DNA of 64,000 nucleotides from Bacteroidota bacterium (GTDB lineage: Bacteria > Bacteroidota > Bacteroidia > J057 > JADKCL01). Position numbers and translations under genes: made by a program. The DNA is taken from assembly GCA_016718825.1 (NCBI GenBank), contig JADKCL010000002.1, positions 124,001-188,000 of the forward strand, read 5' to 3'. The notes beneath the pieces are model-generated. The model was not told where the DNA came from. It was given only the letters and a program-made list of their open reading frames with translations, and ran no database searches. Shown piece after piece: positions 44,030 through 53,886 of the stretch. The first letter of the stretch is position 1. Each line of letters starts with the position of its first letter.

Positions 44030-44155
44030 ATATGCCGTGACATCAAAATAGCCATGCCTTTGACGACTTCAAGGGTGTTGCAGGTCGTTTCGATGGGTGT
44101 CGCCCACGCTGCCGACGATTTCCACAAAGATCTTGAAGACATTGTTCAAGGGAAA

Positions 44156-44617
44156 TCAACGCTTGGTTGGTGGTACGCCCTGAAGTAGCAGCGGGGGTGA
44201 GGTCCTCCAATGCGCACCAATACGGGGCTCCACACAAGTGAGCGAGAGGCTCGTGATGTTGCCACTGCAAGGGCATGGCACCGGTGCATCTTCATTGCAG
44301 GTGAGGCCATTGACATCGGTCCAAGTGACCAGCACCAGTTCTGCATAGTCCTGCGGAATTACAATATTTCCCATGCCAGCATCAAATTGCAGTGCTGACC
44401 CATTGTCGACGACGGCGTAAATCTGGTTGGGGAAGGTGTTGCCTGGCAAGCCATTTGCAGAGATGCACACCGTGCTGCCCGCAACGACGTTGCTGTACGT
44501 GGTAATCAATTGCGTCCCTGGTTGCGGTAAAAGCTTACGGTGCCTCCATCGACCCCACGAAACTTGAAGCAAATCTCGGCGATGTCTCCGTCGGTGCCAT
44601 GCCGCAGGCGCTTTCAA
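44156..44617 (-). CDS. fragment of the giant T9SS gene, beta-rich segment
   Basis: Frame of 153 codons whose middle (STVCISANGLPGNTFPNQIY and VDNGSALQFDAGMGNIVI) is beta-rich extracellular sequence. Both ends drift out of frame; the N-terminal Arg/Trp-rich residues are shifted reading of FKFRGVDGGTVSFYR-like sequence. No separate function. Confidence 0.45.
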   Translation of the reverse strand: MKAPAAWHRRRHRRDLLQVSWGRWRHRKLLPQPGTQLITTYSNVVAGSTVCISANGLPGNTFPNQIYAVVDNGSALQFDAGMGNIVIPQDYAELVLVTWTDVNGLTCNEDAPVPCPCSGNITSLSLTCVEPRIGAHWRTSPPLLLQGVPPTKR

Positions 44618-45569
44618 ACCGAGTTCCGCAAGCCCCGTCCAACCTGAGGAGGCGCTGGGCTACGTTGCTTGGATTGACGCACATCAACTGGTTGGAGCCA
44701 CTGCACATTTTCACATTTTCCAGATTCTGCCCGCAGCGCACATCGACCACGGTCACCCAGTGATCCGCTTGCACTTGGCAATTGTTGGCGTCGGTGACAT
44801 TGAGTGAATACTGGGTGGTGATACCTGGGCAGACGGTTGGCTGTGCATCGGTGGAATTGTTGCTCCACAAGTAACTATAGGGTGCGCAACCGCCCGTCGT
44901 CGTCGTGCCGATGAGCGCGCATTGCTCAGGCTGCCAACCCAATGTGACGTTCTGGTCTGGACAAATGGTGACTTCAAGCGGCGCGGGTTCGGTAAGTGTA
45001 ATGTCGTCGGTTTCTGTACAACCATTCGCATCCGTCAGGACTGCGGTGTAGTACCCTGCATCGAGATTGGCAAATGCGGGAGCGCTGGAATGGAAGCCGC
45101 CAGGGCCGGTCCAACTGTAGGTATAAGGCGCGCATCCGCCAGAAAGGGAGCTCCCGATGAACCCATCGTGGCTTCCATAACAATGCAGGTTGTGGCCGCA
45201 GGCGTAAGTCTGGCTGCTCAGAGAGAAGATGAGGAGAGGTGGTTCTGTGACGTAAACGGTAGCGCCAGCCACCGTACCGTTCCCATCGGTAACGGTGACG
45301 TTGTGGTTGTAGTGATCCAAATGCGTCGCCGTGGCGCTCGTTTCCCCATTGTCCCAGAGGTAGGAGTAGGGGGGACAACCGCCGATGGGTGTCGCGACAG
45401 CGCGGCCGTCGCTCAATCCGTTGCAGCTGATGCCGTAGCCACAATTGTAGGTCTGCACTTGCGTCGTCACGGACATGGCGCCTGGGACCACATTCACTAC
45501 CGCGACACAGGAACTGGTATTCCCAGGCATCCGGACCGTAAGTGTCACGTGTTCCCGGCAAGCAATCAC
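44535..45569 (-). CDS. fragment of the giant T9SS gene, SprB repeats
   Basis: Contains three SprB-type repeats of about 85 residues, each with a core like CNGLSDGRAVATPIGGCPPY followed by SYLWDNGETSATATHLD, and CPPYSYLW/CAPYTYSW strands. SprB repeats occur in gliding-motility adhesins. A frameshift separates it from the HYR repeat upstream and the C-terminal fragments downstream. Confidence 0.6.
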   Translation of the reverse strand: MIACREHVTLTVRMPGNTSSCVAVVNVVPGAMSVTTQVQTYNCGYGISCNGLSDGRAVATPIGGCPPYSYLWDNGETSATATHLDHYNHNVTVTDGNGTVAGATVYVTEPPLLIFSLSSQTYACGHNLHCYGSHDGFIGSSLSGGCAPYTYSWTGPGGFHSSAPAFANLDAGYYTAVLTDANGCTETDDITLTEPAPLEVTICPDQNVTLGWQPEQCALIGTTTTGGCAPYSYLWSNNSTDAQPTVCPGITTQYSLNVTDANNCQVQADHWVTVVDVRCGQNLENVKMCSGSNQLMCVNPSNVAQRLLRLDGACGTRFESACGMAPTETSPRFASSFVGSMEAP

Positions 45570-45581
45570 GCGGCGACAGCG

Positions 45582-47525
45582 TCACCGCACCGCAACGTGG
45601 GCTGCCGGGGGGGGGCGGGGGGTTGTCTTTTGGCAACCCGCCGTCGGCGCTTCCTGATCCGCTACCGTAACCGTGAAATTGCAAAATCCCTGATTTGCCG
45701 AGATGTCATGCGCCTCAAAAGCATAGCTGTAAGTCCCGACACCCAAGGTCGCGCCAGCAGGATTTCCTGCAATTTGAACGACCGTGGGAGAAGGACAGTT
45801 GTCGGTTGCAGTGGGCAAGGCAAAATTGACCATGCATGCGGACCAGTTGTTCACGTGGGCGGGGGGTGATTGTCCACTGGATTCCCCACAATGTTCAAGG
45901 ACAAGCCCGCGGAAGAAGGAGCCGCTGCCAGTCCCAAAGCGCGACCAAGGTGAGGTTGGGACATTGTCGCTGCCCGTGGCCAGTGGTAGCGGAGGCCCGC
46001 GCGCTCGCAATTCACCGTAATGTCGCCGGACATGTGGAGTAACGGCATCGCCGGAGACAGGCGGCCCGTACCAGCCCGGCAGAGAAGTTAGTGAGCGTGG
46101 GGTTCTGAAGGATGGAAAACCATTGGTCCACCATTGATAAGAAGTTCCCGCAGTCGCCGTCAAATTGAGATCAGTGCCGCCACAAACGGGGCTGTTGCTG
46201 CCTGCGACAATCACGGGTGCGACAAAAGCTGAGCAAGGCGCTCCATTGCCAACACCGGGTGCAACCCAGTTGGAAATCAATCCATTCACGGCAAAACTTT
46301 GCAGTGTTCCATTGTTTCCATTGCCGCTTCCATCCAACAAAGTGGTGATGCCCGCATTGTTGCCAAAGGCAATTCCCTGATTAAATGAATATTGTGCCAA
46401 CAAAGCAGTTTGCAAGCCACCCAGCGTGCAATTTTGATTGTTCTGCAATTCGCCAAGGCAAAGGGCGCGGTTCCAGATGCGGATCTCGTCCATATCGCCT
46501 TGATACACTAAGGTACCATTGACGTTTGTGCAGGGGCTATAGCCCAAGCGCAGCACAGCAGTGTTGTTGAGGTCTGCAACAAATGAGGGATTGGCGGAAT
46601 TTTCCAGCACACCATCGATATAGAGCGAAATCAAAGTCCCGTTGCGCGACAGGGCGATGTGGTGCCATTGGCCATCCACCACGCTGGAGACGCTTGTAAA
46701 GGTCGTGTAGTTAAAATTGCCGGGACCCTGACCGACTTCGATCGCGACTTTTCCGTTTCCGATGATAAAGACATTCCAGAAATTCCCAAAATTGCAGGAA
46801 GGCCGTTTCGCGATGATGTATTCACCCGTTCTGGTCGTGCGCACGTTCAGCTCCACCGTAAAATCGCCCGTGCCGAAGTTGCCCAGCGAGGGATTGATGT
46901 TCACGAGGTCGTCCACGCCGTCGAAGTTGAGGGCTTGGGCCGGGCAGGTTGGGGTGACTGCAGTGGTGGCTGTGCCGATGCAGCCTGCTGTATTGGTGAC
47001 CGTGACCGCATAAGTTCCATAGGCCGCTCCGGGAAAATTGGAGATGATCGGATTCTGATCCGTAGAGCTGAAGTTGTTGGGGCCAGACCAATTGTAGCTT
47101 GCGCCGTTGCTAGCATTCAAGCTGAGGCTGCCTCCAGGACAAACATTGCCGCTGTTGCCAGCAGTTGGAAGGAAGGGCGGACCTGCATTGATGGTTACAG
47201 ATGCCGTGGCTGTGCAGCCTGTGTTGTCTGTAACTGTTGCGATGTAGGTCCCGGGAGCAAGGTTTGAAACATCTTCTGTAGTTGCGCCATTGCTCCAGGC
47301 ATAAGTATAAGGAGGAATGGCACCCGTAACCGTCAGGTTCGCGCTGCCATTGCTCAGGTTACTGCAGGGGGATTCAGAACGATACTTAAACCAACAGAAG
47401 CAAAACTGGATTCGCATTCGTGAAGCTGATGTCATCGATGCCGAAATCGTTGCCTGAATTTTCCAGGCGATTGTTGACAATCCTGATGGTCGCCGTCGTA
47501 TTGCCAGCAGCATTCCAGGTAGCAC
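45582..47525 (-). CDS. fragment of the giant T9SS gene: SprB, Ig-like, LamG and HYR modules
   Basis: The longest open piece (647 codons). In order: an SprB repeat (PPYTYAWSNGATTEDVSNL), an Ig-like repeat (GASYNWSGPNNFSS), a LamG/concanavalin-like domain of about 190 residues (LNFDGVDDLVNINPSLGNF ... GDMDEIRIWNRALCLGEL), another Ig-like repeat that breaks near 46.1 kb, and a HYR repeat (ATDNCPSPTVVQIAG ... FCNFTVTVADQEAP). The first 50 and last 20 residues are out of frame. Confidence 0.6.
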   Translation of the reverse strand: MLPGMLLAIRRRPSGLSTIAWKIQATISASMTSASRMRIQFCFCWFKYRSESPCSNLSNGSANLTVTGAIPPYTYAWSNGATTEDVSNLAPGTYIATVTDNTGCTATASVTINAGPPFLPTAGNSGNVCPGGSLSLNASNGASYNWSGPNNFSSTDQNPIISNFPGAAYGTYAVTVTNTAGCIGTATTAVTPTCPAQALNFDGVDDLVNINPSLGNFGTGDFTVELNVRTTRTGEYIIAKRPSCNFGNFWNVFIIGNGKVAIEVGQGPGNFNYTTFTSVSSVVDGQWHHIALSRNGTLISLYIDGVLENSANPSFVADLNNTAVLRLGYSPCTNVNGTLVYQGDMDEIRIWNRALCLGELQNNQNCTLGGLQTALLAQYSFNQGIAFGNNAGITTLLDGSGNGNNGTLQSFAVNGLISNWVAPGVGNGAPCSAFVAPVIVAGSNSPVCGGTDLNLTATAGTSYQWWTNGFPSFRTPRSLTSLPGWYGPPVSGDAVTPHVRRHYGELRARGPPLPLATGSDNVPTSPWSRFGTGSGSFFRGLVLEHCGESSGQSPPAHVNNWSACMVNFALPTATDNCPSPTVVQIAGNPAGATLGVGTYSYAFEAHDISANQGFCNFTVTVADQEAPTAGCQKTTPRPPPAAHVAVR

Positions 47526-47877
47526 TGTATTGCTGCCAATTGTTGGGTCCGTCAGGCAAGGTGATCAGCCCCGTAACAGGCGATCCATTGATGAAGATCA
47601 AGATTTGAGGGTCATTTTGTGTACCCATATTCGTCAGCCACACGGAGAAGTTGTAAGCCGAATTGGGAGTTACAGGAATGGTTTGCTGCCATACTGTTTT
47701 GTTTGAGGCTGTGGCGCCGTTCACCATCATCCATTTGCCATTGCCGGTGGTGTGGTCCACTCCGGTGAAGTTGGGGCCATAAGGAGTTCCCGCATTGGTG
47801 GTGACTGCAAACTTGCCTTGCTGGAATGCGCCATTGCCTTGCAAAATGTAATTTGTAATGAATCCTGTGTTGCCCAT
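47386..47877 (-). CDS. fragment of the giant T9SS gene, carbohydrate-binding-like module
   Basis: A 160-residue module with a jelly-roll pattern (GKFAVTTNAGTPYGPNF, VWQQTIPVTPNSAYNFSVWL, ATIRIVNNRLENSGNDFGID) resembling CBM4/9- or CBM6-like beta-sandwiches found in Bacteroidota secreted proteins. It is joined in the intact protein to the SprB repeat of the next fragment, whose frame starts inside it. Confidence 0.55.
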   Translation of the reverse strand: MGNTGFITNYILQGNGAFQQGKFAVTTNAGTPYGPNFTGVDHTTGNGKWMMVNGATASNKTVWQQTIPVTPNSAYNFSVWLTNMGTQNDPQILIFINGSPVTGLITLPDGPNNWQQYSATWNAAGNTTATIRIVNNRLENSGNDFGIDDISFTNANPVLLLLV

Positions 47878-47917
47878 TTCAAAATCACCATTGGCAACGA
47901 GGTTGCCTCCGACCGAA

Positions 47918-48760
47918 TTACCGGGCAGTTGGATGTTGATTTGCGCACTGGACGTGCAGCCGTTTGAATTGGTTACGGTTACCGTATAGGTTCCGGCCTG
48001 CGTTACCGTGATTGGATTTCCTGTGGTTCCGGTGTTCCATTGGTAGGAGGCGAGCCTGAGGTGCTATTCGCCGTGCATAGTTGGCGGTGATTTCGGGGAG
48101 GGGGGATGGTTCATAGGTCACGAGTGTAGAAGCAGTACATCCATTAGGTAACGAAACAGTATATGTGCCTGCCATAGACGCAGCAAAATTTGAGACGGAT
48201 GGATTCTGAAGAGTTGAAGTATAACCGTTGGGGCCTGTCCAGTAATAGTTGTTGGTCGAGCCGGTATAATTTGCCGTGAGCTGGAGTGATTGGCCTTCCT
48301 GGCACATAGGACCATTGTTGGAGGCAGTGAGCGAACGGAGGGCTGCAGTTGTACCAGCAACGCCGGAGCATCCGTAACTATTCGTGATTGTTACAGTATA
48401 GTTTCCAGCATTCAAGGCAGTCGCGTTTGCAATATGAACCGAATTACTGGAAGACTGCTGTGTAAATCCATTTGGGCCGGCCCAGGAATAGTAGACATTA
48501 GGATATGTATCTGACAGCGTTAAACTGCCTCCTTCACAGAAGGTTTGTGAAGGTATATAGATCCCCATTTGTGGATGTACGGTCACGTAGGTGCTGGCGA
48601 CTGAGGAACAACCATTATCTGTTACGGTAACGGAAAAGTTTCCTGAACAAACTTGGGAGTTCGCATAGGTGGTTGGGTTTTGTACATTGGATTGAAAGCC
48701 ATGGCCCAATGGTAACTTGACCCTCCAGTTGCTGCAAGGTTGAGATATGTATAGCGACAA
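47918..48760 (-). CDS. fragment of the giant T9SS gene, Ig-like repeats
   Basis: Three Ig/PKD-like repeats of about 80 residues with cores such as YYSWAGPNGFTQQSSSNSV and NYYWTGPNGYTSTLQNPSV, each ending in a YTVTITNSYGCSG-like strand. The first 20 and last 50 residues are frame-shifted. Confidence 0.55.
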   Translation of the reverse strand: MSLYISQPCSNWRVKLPLGHGFQSNVQNPTTYANSQVCSGNFSVTVTDNGCSSVASTYVTVHPQMGIYIPSQTFCEGGSLTLSDTYPNVYYSWAGPNGFTQQSSSNSVHIANATALNAGNYTVTITNSYGCSGVAGTTAALRSLTASNNGPMCQEGQSLQLTANYTGSTNNYYWTGPNGYTSTLQNPSVSNFAASMAGTYTVSLPNGCTASTLVTYEPSPLPEITANYARRIAPQARLLPMEHRNHRKSNHGNAGRNLYGNRNQFKRLHVQCANQHPTAR

Positions 48761-48770
48761 ACAGGGCTAG

Positions 48771-49574
48771 TCAAAGTAGCTGTTGCAACTGGCAGGGGTT
48801 AATAATGACCGTAGTGCTTGCAGAGAGAACAGCCGTTAGCCCAGTAACGGCTACGAAATAAGTTCCTACATTGATATTCGTGAAATTGAGAATGGTGGGA
48901 TTCTGCAAAGCTGAGGTAAAGCCATTGGGCCCGGTCCAACTGTAGCTTGTTCCTCCGCTCGCATGTAAAAACAGGGTATCCCCATCTCCGCAAACTGTGT
49001 TATGGGATGCTGTTGCATTCGGAAATGGATTCACCACCACATTTGTGGTTGCAGTTGCTGTGCAGCCATTCGTGTTTGTGACCGTTACGGAATAATTTCC
49101 TGATGAAGCTGCTGAAACATTCGCAATAACAGGATTATACGCATTAGAGGTAAAGCCATTCGGACCCGACCAACTGTTAAGAAAACCGCCGTTTGCAGCG
49201 AGACTTAAAGTCGCTCCAGGGCAAACCGGGCTGTTGGAAGTAATAGAAATCACAGGTGCTGGACGGACAGAAATATTCATAGTGTAGCTCATTGAGCAGC
49301 CAGCTGAACTGGTAACCACAAGTACATACTGACCGGAATAGGTCATACTAATGTTGTGGAACGTGGTACTCGCATAAGTAGAATGAACTCCGTTTGGTCC
49401 AGTCAGCAAATAGGTCGTTCCGGGACCGTAATAAACAGAATCCATTGAAATGGTTATGTCGCCTAATTCACAAGGGTAAAATGGATATGCTGGGCCAACC
49501 CAAATATTGTTCCATGCATTCGGATGGTATGTTACTGCTTGGCTTGCTGTCAAAGTACATCCACGATTCTGCAC
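48771..49574 (-). CDS. fragment of the giant T9SS gene, Ig-like repeats
   Basis: Three further Ig/PKD-like repeats (TYLLTGPNGVHSTYASTTF, FLNSWSGPNGFTSNAYNPV, TSYSWTGPNGFTSALQNPT). Between it and the SBBP fragment (49.58-49.95 kb) the repeats continue in broken frames, for example VTYLWTGNITTPTLTVNTPG. Confidence 0.55.
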   Translation of the reverse strand: MQNRGCTLTASQAVTYHPNAWNNIWVGPAYPFYPCELGDITISMDSVYYGPGTTYLLTGPNGVHSTYASTTFHNISMTYSGQYVLVVTSSAGCSMSYTMNISVRPAPVISITSNSPVCPGATLSLAANGGFLNSWSGPNGFTSNAYNPVIANVSAASSGNYSVTVTNTNGCTATATTNVVVNPFPNATASHNTVCGDGDTLFLHASGGTSYSWTGPNGFTSALQNPTILNFTNINVGTYFVAVTGLTAVLSASTTVIINPCQLQQLL

Positions 49575-49946
49575 AACAACGGTATAGGTGCCCGGCGATG
49601 GATTAAATATTTGTGGATTTTGCTGGTTACTAGTATAATTACCGGGCCCTGTCCACTGGAAACTGGTTGCTCCAGGGGAAGTGGCTGTTAATTGAACAGC
49701 ACAAAAATAGGGGAGTTGTTGTTGACAGTCAGCGTGGGGGTTTGCACAATTTTGCTCACTTGGCTAACGCATCCACCTGCATCCCTCACAACAAGTCCAT
49801 ATGTTCCAGGTGTATTTACTGTGAGTGTTGGTGTTGTGATATTTCCTGTCCATAAGTAGGTTACTGCACCAGTAGCCTTAACTAGCGAAAGGGCAACGTT
49901 GCCCCGGGCAAAGCGTTACTGGATTGGCATTAGATTATCTGCGCGC

Positions 49947-50882
49947 TCATGTGCAGTTTTTCCAGGAGATCCTTCCACCTCCATACGTTGGTGCACCGCT
50001 GTAGCCCGAATTGCTTTGCGTGATCCTGCAAATAAAATCGCCGCCGGGTGAAGGACAAATGGAACAGCCAAAATCTGCACCGGTTCCGCCATAGCACCCC
50101 GACCAGTTAACGGTTCCCTGATCATTTAACTTGGTCAGTAACACATCATTGCTTCCATATGGATTGCCTGGAAAATTGTTGACCGACAGGCCTGAATTGC
50201 TGTTTGATTCGCCGCAAGCAAAAACGGTTTGAATATTGTCAACGTAAAGGCTGTTGAAGGCATCATATCCAGGCCCCCCGATGAATTTGGACCAAACGAG
50301 ATTTCCAGTGTTGGTGAATTTTGCAATAATTCCGTCCCCATTGCCCGGAGGGGATGTTGGTGTAGTTCCCAAAGCAGCAAGGTTGGTGCTATTTGTAAAT
50401 CCAGCGACATAGATATTTCCTGAACCGTCAACAGCTACTGCATTTCCATCATCCAGTCCGCTGCCACCAAGATACCTGCCCCATTGCCGGGTTCCATTCG
50501 CCGGATTGATGCTGGCAACAAAAATATCAGTGCCACCGTTAAAAGTTCCGCCCTGAATTCCCGGTGAAGAAATTGCATTATTGCTTGCCGTGAAGCCGGT
50601 GATGATAATAGAAAACGGGTTCCCCGGAGGTCCATAGATGCAAACTCCCAGCACCTGGTCGTCGTTGAAACCGCTATAAAATGTGCCCCATTGACGCTGA
50701 CCAGTGGTTGTGAACCGAGCCAAGAATCCTGCGATGAACCCGCTGGTGTTGGAGATATAGGGCTGATAGGTACCAGCAGTGGCAATTTCGGTTGAGCCGT
50801 TGGTGGTTGATGCTCCCCATGAATATATTCCCATATTCATCCACATCGATGCAGGTGCCAACGTCGCCGCCGCTCCCGCCAT
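49947..50882 (-). CDS. fragment of the giant T9SS gene, SBBP propeller repeats
   Basis: About five SBBP repeats (GTFYSGFNDDQVLGVCIYG, WGRYLGGSGLDDGNAVAVD, WSKFIGGPGYDAFNSLYVD, WSGCYGGTGADFGCSICPS), each alternating with a strand such as GSGNIYVAGFTNST. Similar in design to the SBBP protein at 34.7 kb. Confidence 0.6.
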   Translation of the reverse strand: MAGAAATLAPASMWMNMGIYSWGASTTNGSTEIATAGTYQPYISNTSGFIAGFLARFTTTGQRQWGTFYSGFNDDQVLGVCIYGPPGNPFSIIITGFTASNNAISSPGIQGGTFNGGTDIFVASINPANGTRQWGRYLGGSGLDDGNAVAVDGSGNIYVAGFTNSTNLAALGTTPTSPPGNGDGIIAKFTNTGNLVWSKFIGGPGYDAFNSLYVDNIQTVFACGESNSNSGLSVNNFPGNPYGSNDVLLTKLNDQGTVNWSGCYGGTGADFGCSICPSPGGDFICRITQSNSGYSGAPTYGGGRISWKNCT

Positions 50883-51186
50883 AATAAGTTGACCATACCC
50901 TTCCTCCGCTGGAATTGAATTTCACGAGGAATGCATCGTTGTCTCCACCAAAGTTATTTTGATGAATACTGCTATTGGGGCCGTTGTTTCCAGCAATTCC
51001 ATTGTTGCTGAAAGTATTTCCTGTAGCGTAAAAATTTCCGGTGCCGTCCACATCGATCGCATAAATAAATTCATTGCCGTTGCCCCCGTAATAGGTAGCC
51101 CGCCAACCCCGCCCACTCCAAACCCGACCTCCACCGCTCCAAGACGGCCCCCGGCCGGACGGGCGCTCACCAAGCACACTGACCAA
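50674..51186 (-). CDS. 5' fragment of the giant T9SS gene, SBBP repeats
   Basis: Contains two SBBP repeats (ATYYGGNGNEFIYAIDVDG and STYYGGSGGDVGTCIDVDE) and then shifts frame near 50.83 kb into the next fragment. The N-terminal part is rich in Gly, Arg and Trp and looks corrupted by excess G/C, so the true start and signal peptide are not recoverable here. Confidence 0.5.
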   Translation of the reverse strand: MVSVLGERPSGRGPSWSGGGRVWSGRGWRATYYGGNGNEFIYAIDVDGTGNFYATGNTFSNNGIAGNNGPNSSIHQNNFGGDNDAFLVKFNSSGGRVWSTYYGGSGGDVGTCIDVDEYGNIFMGSINHQRLNRNCHCWYLSALYLQHQRVHRRILGSVHNHWSASMGHIL

Positions 51187-51267
51187 ATCAGGATTTGCGC
51201 TGGCCAGATGAAATCGATTTGATGCCTTTGTCGTTGCTGTAACCAGCTCTGAAGATTCTCAGCGATT

Positions 51268-51650
<383 letters not shown>

Positions 51651-51686
51651 AGAGGCTATTTGGTTGGCATAAAATACGGCAAGCCC

Positions 51687-53282
51687 TCAAACCACCTGCT
51701 CGGTCTTAAACTCCGAATTGGTGTGGAAGGTGATTTCGGGGTAATTCTGCTTTTCCATGTTCAGCGTCCATTCGGAGCCGGCAAGGAAAACCATGTTGTT
51801 GTCCTTGTCAAAGCAGATGTACTTGGGTTTGAGCCGCGCGAATTTCTCCAACACTTCCTTGTCATCCGAAGTGAGCCACAGTGCTTTGAAATAGGGCAGC
51901 GAATCAAAGTGGCAGGAGGCACCATATTCGTGCTGCAAGCGGTATTGGATGACCTCGAATTGCAATTCGCCGACGGTGCCGATGATACGCCTTGCGCCTG
52001 GTTCTTGGGTGAAAAGCTGCGCCACACCTTCGTCCGTGAGCTGCGTAATGCCCTTTTCGAGTTGCTTGCTCTTCATCGGATCATCGTTGATGAGTTCCTT
52101 GAAGATTTCGGGCGAAAAGGTCGGTATTCCCCTGAATGTGAAGTTGGAGCCTTCGGTCAACGTATCGCCGATCTTGAAATTTCCTGTGTCATACAAGCCG
52201 ATCACGTCGCCCGGAAATGCCTCGTCTACGATACTTTTCCGTTGCGCCAAAAAGCTCGCAGGACTGCTGAAGCGCACTTTTTTATTCAACCGCACGTGGT
52301 GAAAGAAGGTGTTCCGCTCAAATTTGCCGGAGCAAACCCTCAAAAAGGCGATACGGTCACGGTGGCGCGGGTCGAGGTTGGCGTGGATCTTGAAAATGAA
52401 TCCGCTGAATTCGTTTTGGGTGGGCTCGATGAATCCTTGGTCGGTCGGGCGTGGACGCGGAGTAGGCGCGATCGTGATGAATTTCTCGAGCAGTTCGCGC
52501 ACGCCGAAGTTGTAGAGCGCACTTCCGAAGAAAACCGGCGCGATATGGCCGCTGTGGTATTCTTTTTCGTCGAATGCATCGTAAACGCCCTCGACCAATT
52601 CGACTTCCTCGCGGAGTTTGACCGCTTGTCTTCCGAGTTCCTTGTCCAGACGTGGATCGTTCAAGTCTTGAATATGAACCACATCCTTGGCCATTTTCTG
52701 GATGTCTGCATCGAAGAGGCGCAATTGCTTTTCTTCAAGGTCATAAACGCCCTTGAAATCCGAGCCAATGCCGATCGGCCAACTCAGCGGACGTACCTTG
52801 ATGGAGAGCTTGGCCTCCAATTCGTCGAGCAAGTCAAAGGGATCTTGTCCCGGGCGGTCCATTTTGTTGATGAAGACGATCACCGGGGTGTCGCGCATGC
52901 GGCAGACCTCCATGAGGCGTTCGGTTTGTTCCTCGACGCCTTTGACGCAGTCGATCACGAGGATCACGGAGTCCACGGCCGTCAAAGTGCGGTAGGTATC
53001 TTCTGCAAAGTCCTTGTGGCCAGGCGTATCGAGCAAGTTGACGAAGGTGTCATGGTATTCGAATGCCATCACGGAGGTCGCCACGGAAATGCCCCTTTGC
53101 CGTTCGATTTCCATGAAGTCGGAGGCCGCGGTTTTGGTGATTTTGTTGCTTTTGACCGCGCCTGCGGTCTGAATAGCGCCACCAAAGAGCAGCAGCTTTT
53201 CGGTCAAAGTCGTCTTGCCCGCGTCAGGGTGGGAGATGATGGCAAACGTGCGCCGCTTGCTGATTTCCTTTTCGTTGCTCAT
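51687..53282 (-). CDS. prfC: peptide chain release factor 3
   Basis: Translational GTPase of about 531 residues. G1 is ISHPDAGKTTLTEKLLLF, switch I has RQRGISVATSVMAF, G3 is LDTPGHKDF and G4 is INKMDRPGQDPF. It recycles RF1 and RF2 from the ribosome after termination. ATG 53282 starts the homologous part (MSNEKEISKRRTFAIISHPD); a longer frame from 53357 adds unconserved residues. Its 3' end lies only 50 bp from the abnormal G tract but the frame closes normally. Confidence 0.93.
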   Translation of the reverse strand: MSNEKEISKRRTFAIISHPDAGKTTLTEKLLLFGGAIQTAGAVKSNKITKTAASDFMEIERQRGISVATSVMAFEYHDTFVNLLDTPGHKDFAEDTYRTLTAVDSVILVIDCVKGVEEQTERLMEVCRMRDTPVIVFINKMDRPGQDPFDLLDELEAKLSIKVRPLSWPIGIGSDFKGVYDLEEKQLRLFDADIQKMAKDVVHIQDLNDPRLDKELGRQAVKLREEVELVEGVYDAFDEKEYHSGHIAPVFFGSALYNFGVRELLEKFITIAPTPRPRPTDQGFIEPTQNEFSGFIFKIHANLDPRHRDRIAFLRVCSGKFERNTFFHHVRLNKKVRFSSPASFLAQRKSIVDEAFPGDVIGLYDTGNFKIGDTLTEGSNFTFRGIPTFSPEIFKELINDDPMKSKQLEKGITQLTDEGVAQLFTQEPGARRIIGTVGELQFEVIQYRLQHEYGASCHFDSLPYFKALWLTSDDKEVLEKFARLKPKYICFDKDNNMVFLAGSEWTLNMEKQNYPEITFHTNSEFKTEQVV

Positions 53283-53331
53283 GTTTTTCCGTAAACGAGG
53301 CGCAAAGATAGGAAAAAATAGGAGGGAGGGG

Positions 53332-53886
53332 TTAGGCGATGCGTTTCTCGAATTCATTGAGGAATTCGCGGAAGTAGCGGCAGTTTTGGGCGACGGTGTC
53401 GATGCGAATGTGCTTGAAGATTTCCGGACATTGACCCTCGCTGTAACTGCTGTTTTCTTTGAGTTCCCTTTTCGGGTTGTCGATCATCATTGGATTGTCT
53501 ACAAAACTCAATTCCGACTTAGCGAATGCATTGAATCGTTCTATATCCGAAAAGATAAGCGCTTCAAGGGTTTGGATATTAAGCAGAAAAATCCCTCTGC
53601 CGTCGATCACCTTGTTGGATTCATTGAAGTAGGTTTGACGCTCCAGCTTCTTTTCCCGATTGTCCTCAAATGCGTCCAGGTCCCGAACAAAAACAATGAC
53701 ATCAGCCTGATTGTTCTCGTAAGCCTTTCTGAGAAGATGCTTCGTCTTTTGAGAATCGAGCATGCTGCCATGGATTTCACGCAGCAAAGTCTTGAAATTG
53801 ACAATGTTTGCGAACTTCTGCACTAGAAGATTTGCAACGGCCTCCGTGTCATGCGGATGCTCGCCTATGATGCCAACCAGTTTCAT
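53332..53886 (-). CDS. TOPRIM-like protein paired with AAA ATPase
   Basis: Protein of 184 residues. The start KLVGIIGEHPHDTEAVANLL has a strand followed by a conserved-type Glu, and DVIVFVRDLDAFEDNREKK supplies an Asp-x-Asp pair after a second strand; this Glu ... DxD layout is that of TOPRIM nuclease or topoisomerase folds and of DUF4276-like partners of ATPases. A TLEALIFSDIERFNAF segment follows, which recurs in such proteins. It overlaps the ATPase gene by 4 bp (ATGA), so the two are translated together. It would be the nuclease half of a two-gene OLD-like system. The fold is inferred by eye, so confidence is moderate. Confidence 0.6.
   Translation of the reverse strand: MKLVGIIGEHPHDTEAVANLLVQKFANIVNFKTLLREIHGSMLDSQKTKHLLRKAYENNQADVIVFVRDLDAFEDNREKKLERQTYFNESNKVIDGRGIFLLNIQTLEALIFSDIERFNAFAKSELSFVDNPMMIDNPKRELKENSSYSEGQCPEIFKHIRIDTVAQNCRYFREFLNEFEKRIA

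Noticed and set aside
44922..45869. 315-codon plus-strand open frame
   Set aside because: Antisense to SprB repeats of the giant gene; rich in Arg, Gly and Val as shadow frames of such repeats are.
53215..53826. 203-codon plus-strand open frame over the prfC start and TOPRIM-like gene
   Set aside because: The minus-strand gene has better codon structure, an ATGA overlap with the ATPase and recognisable motifs.
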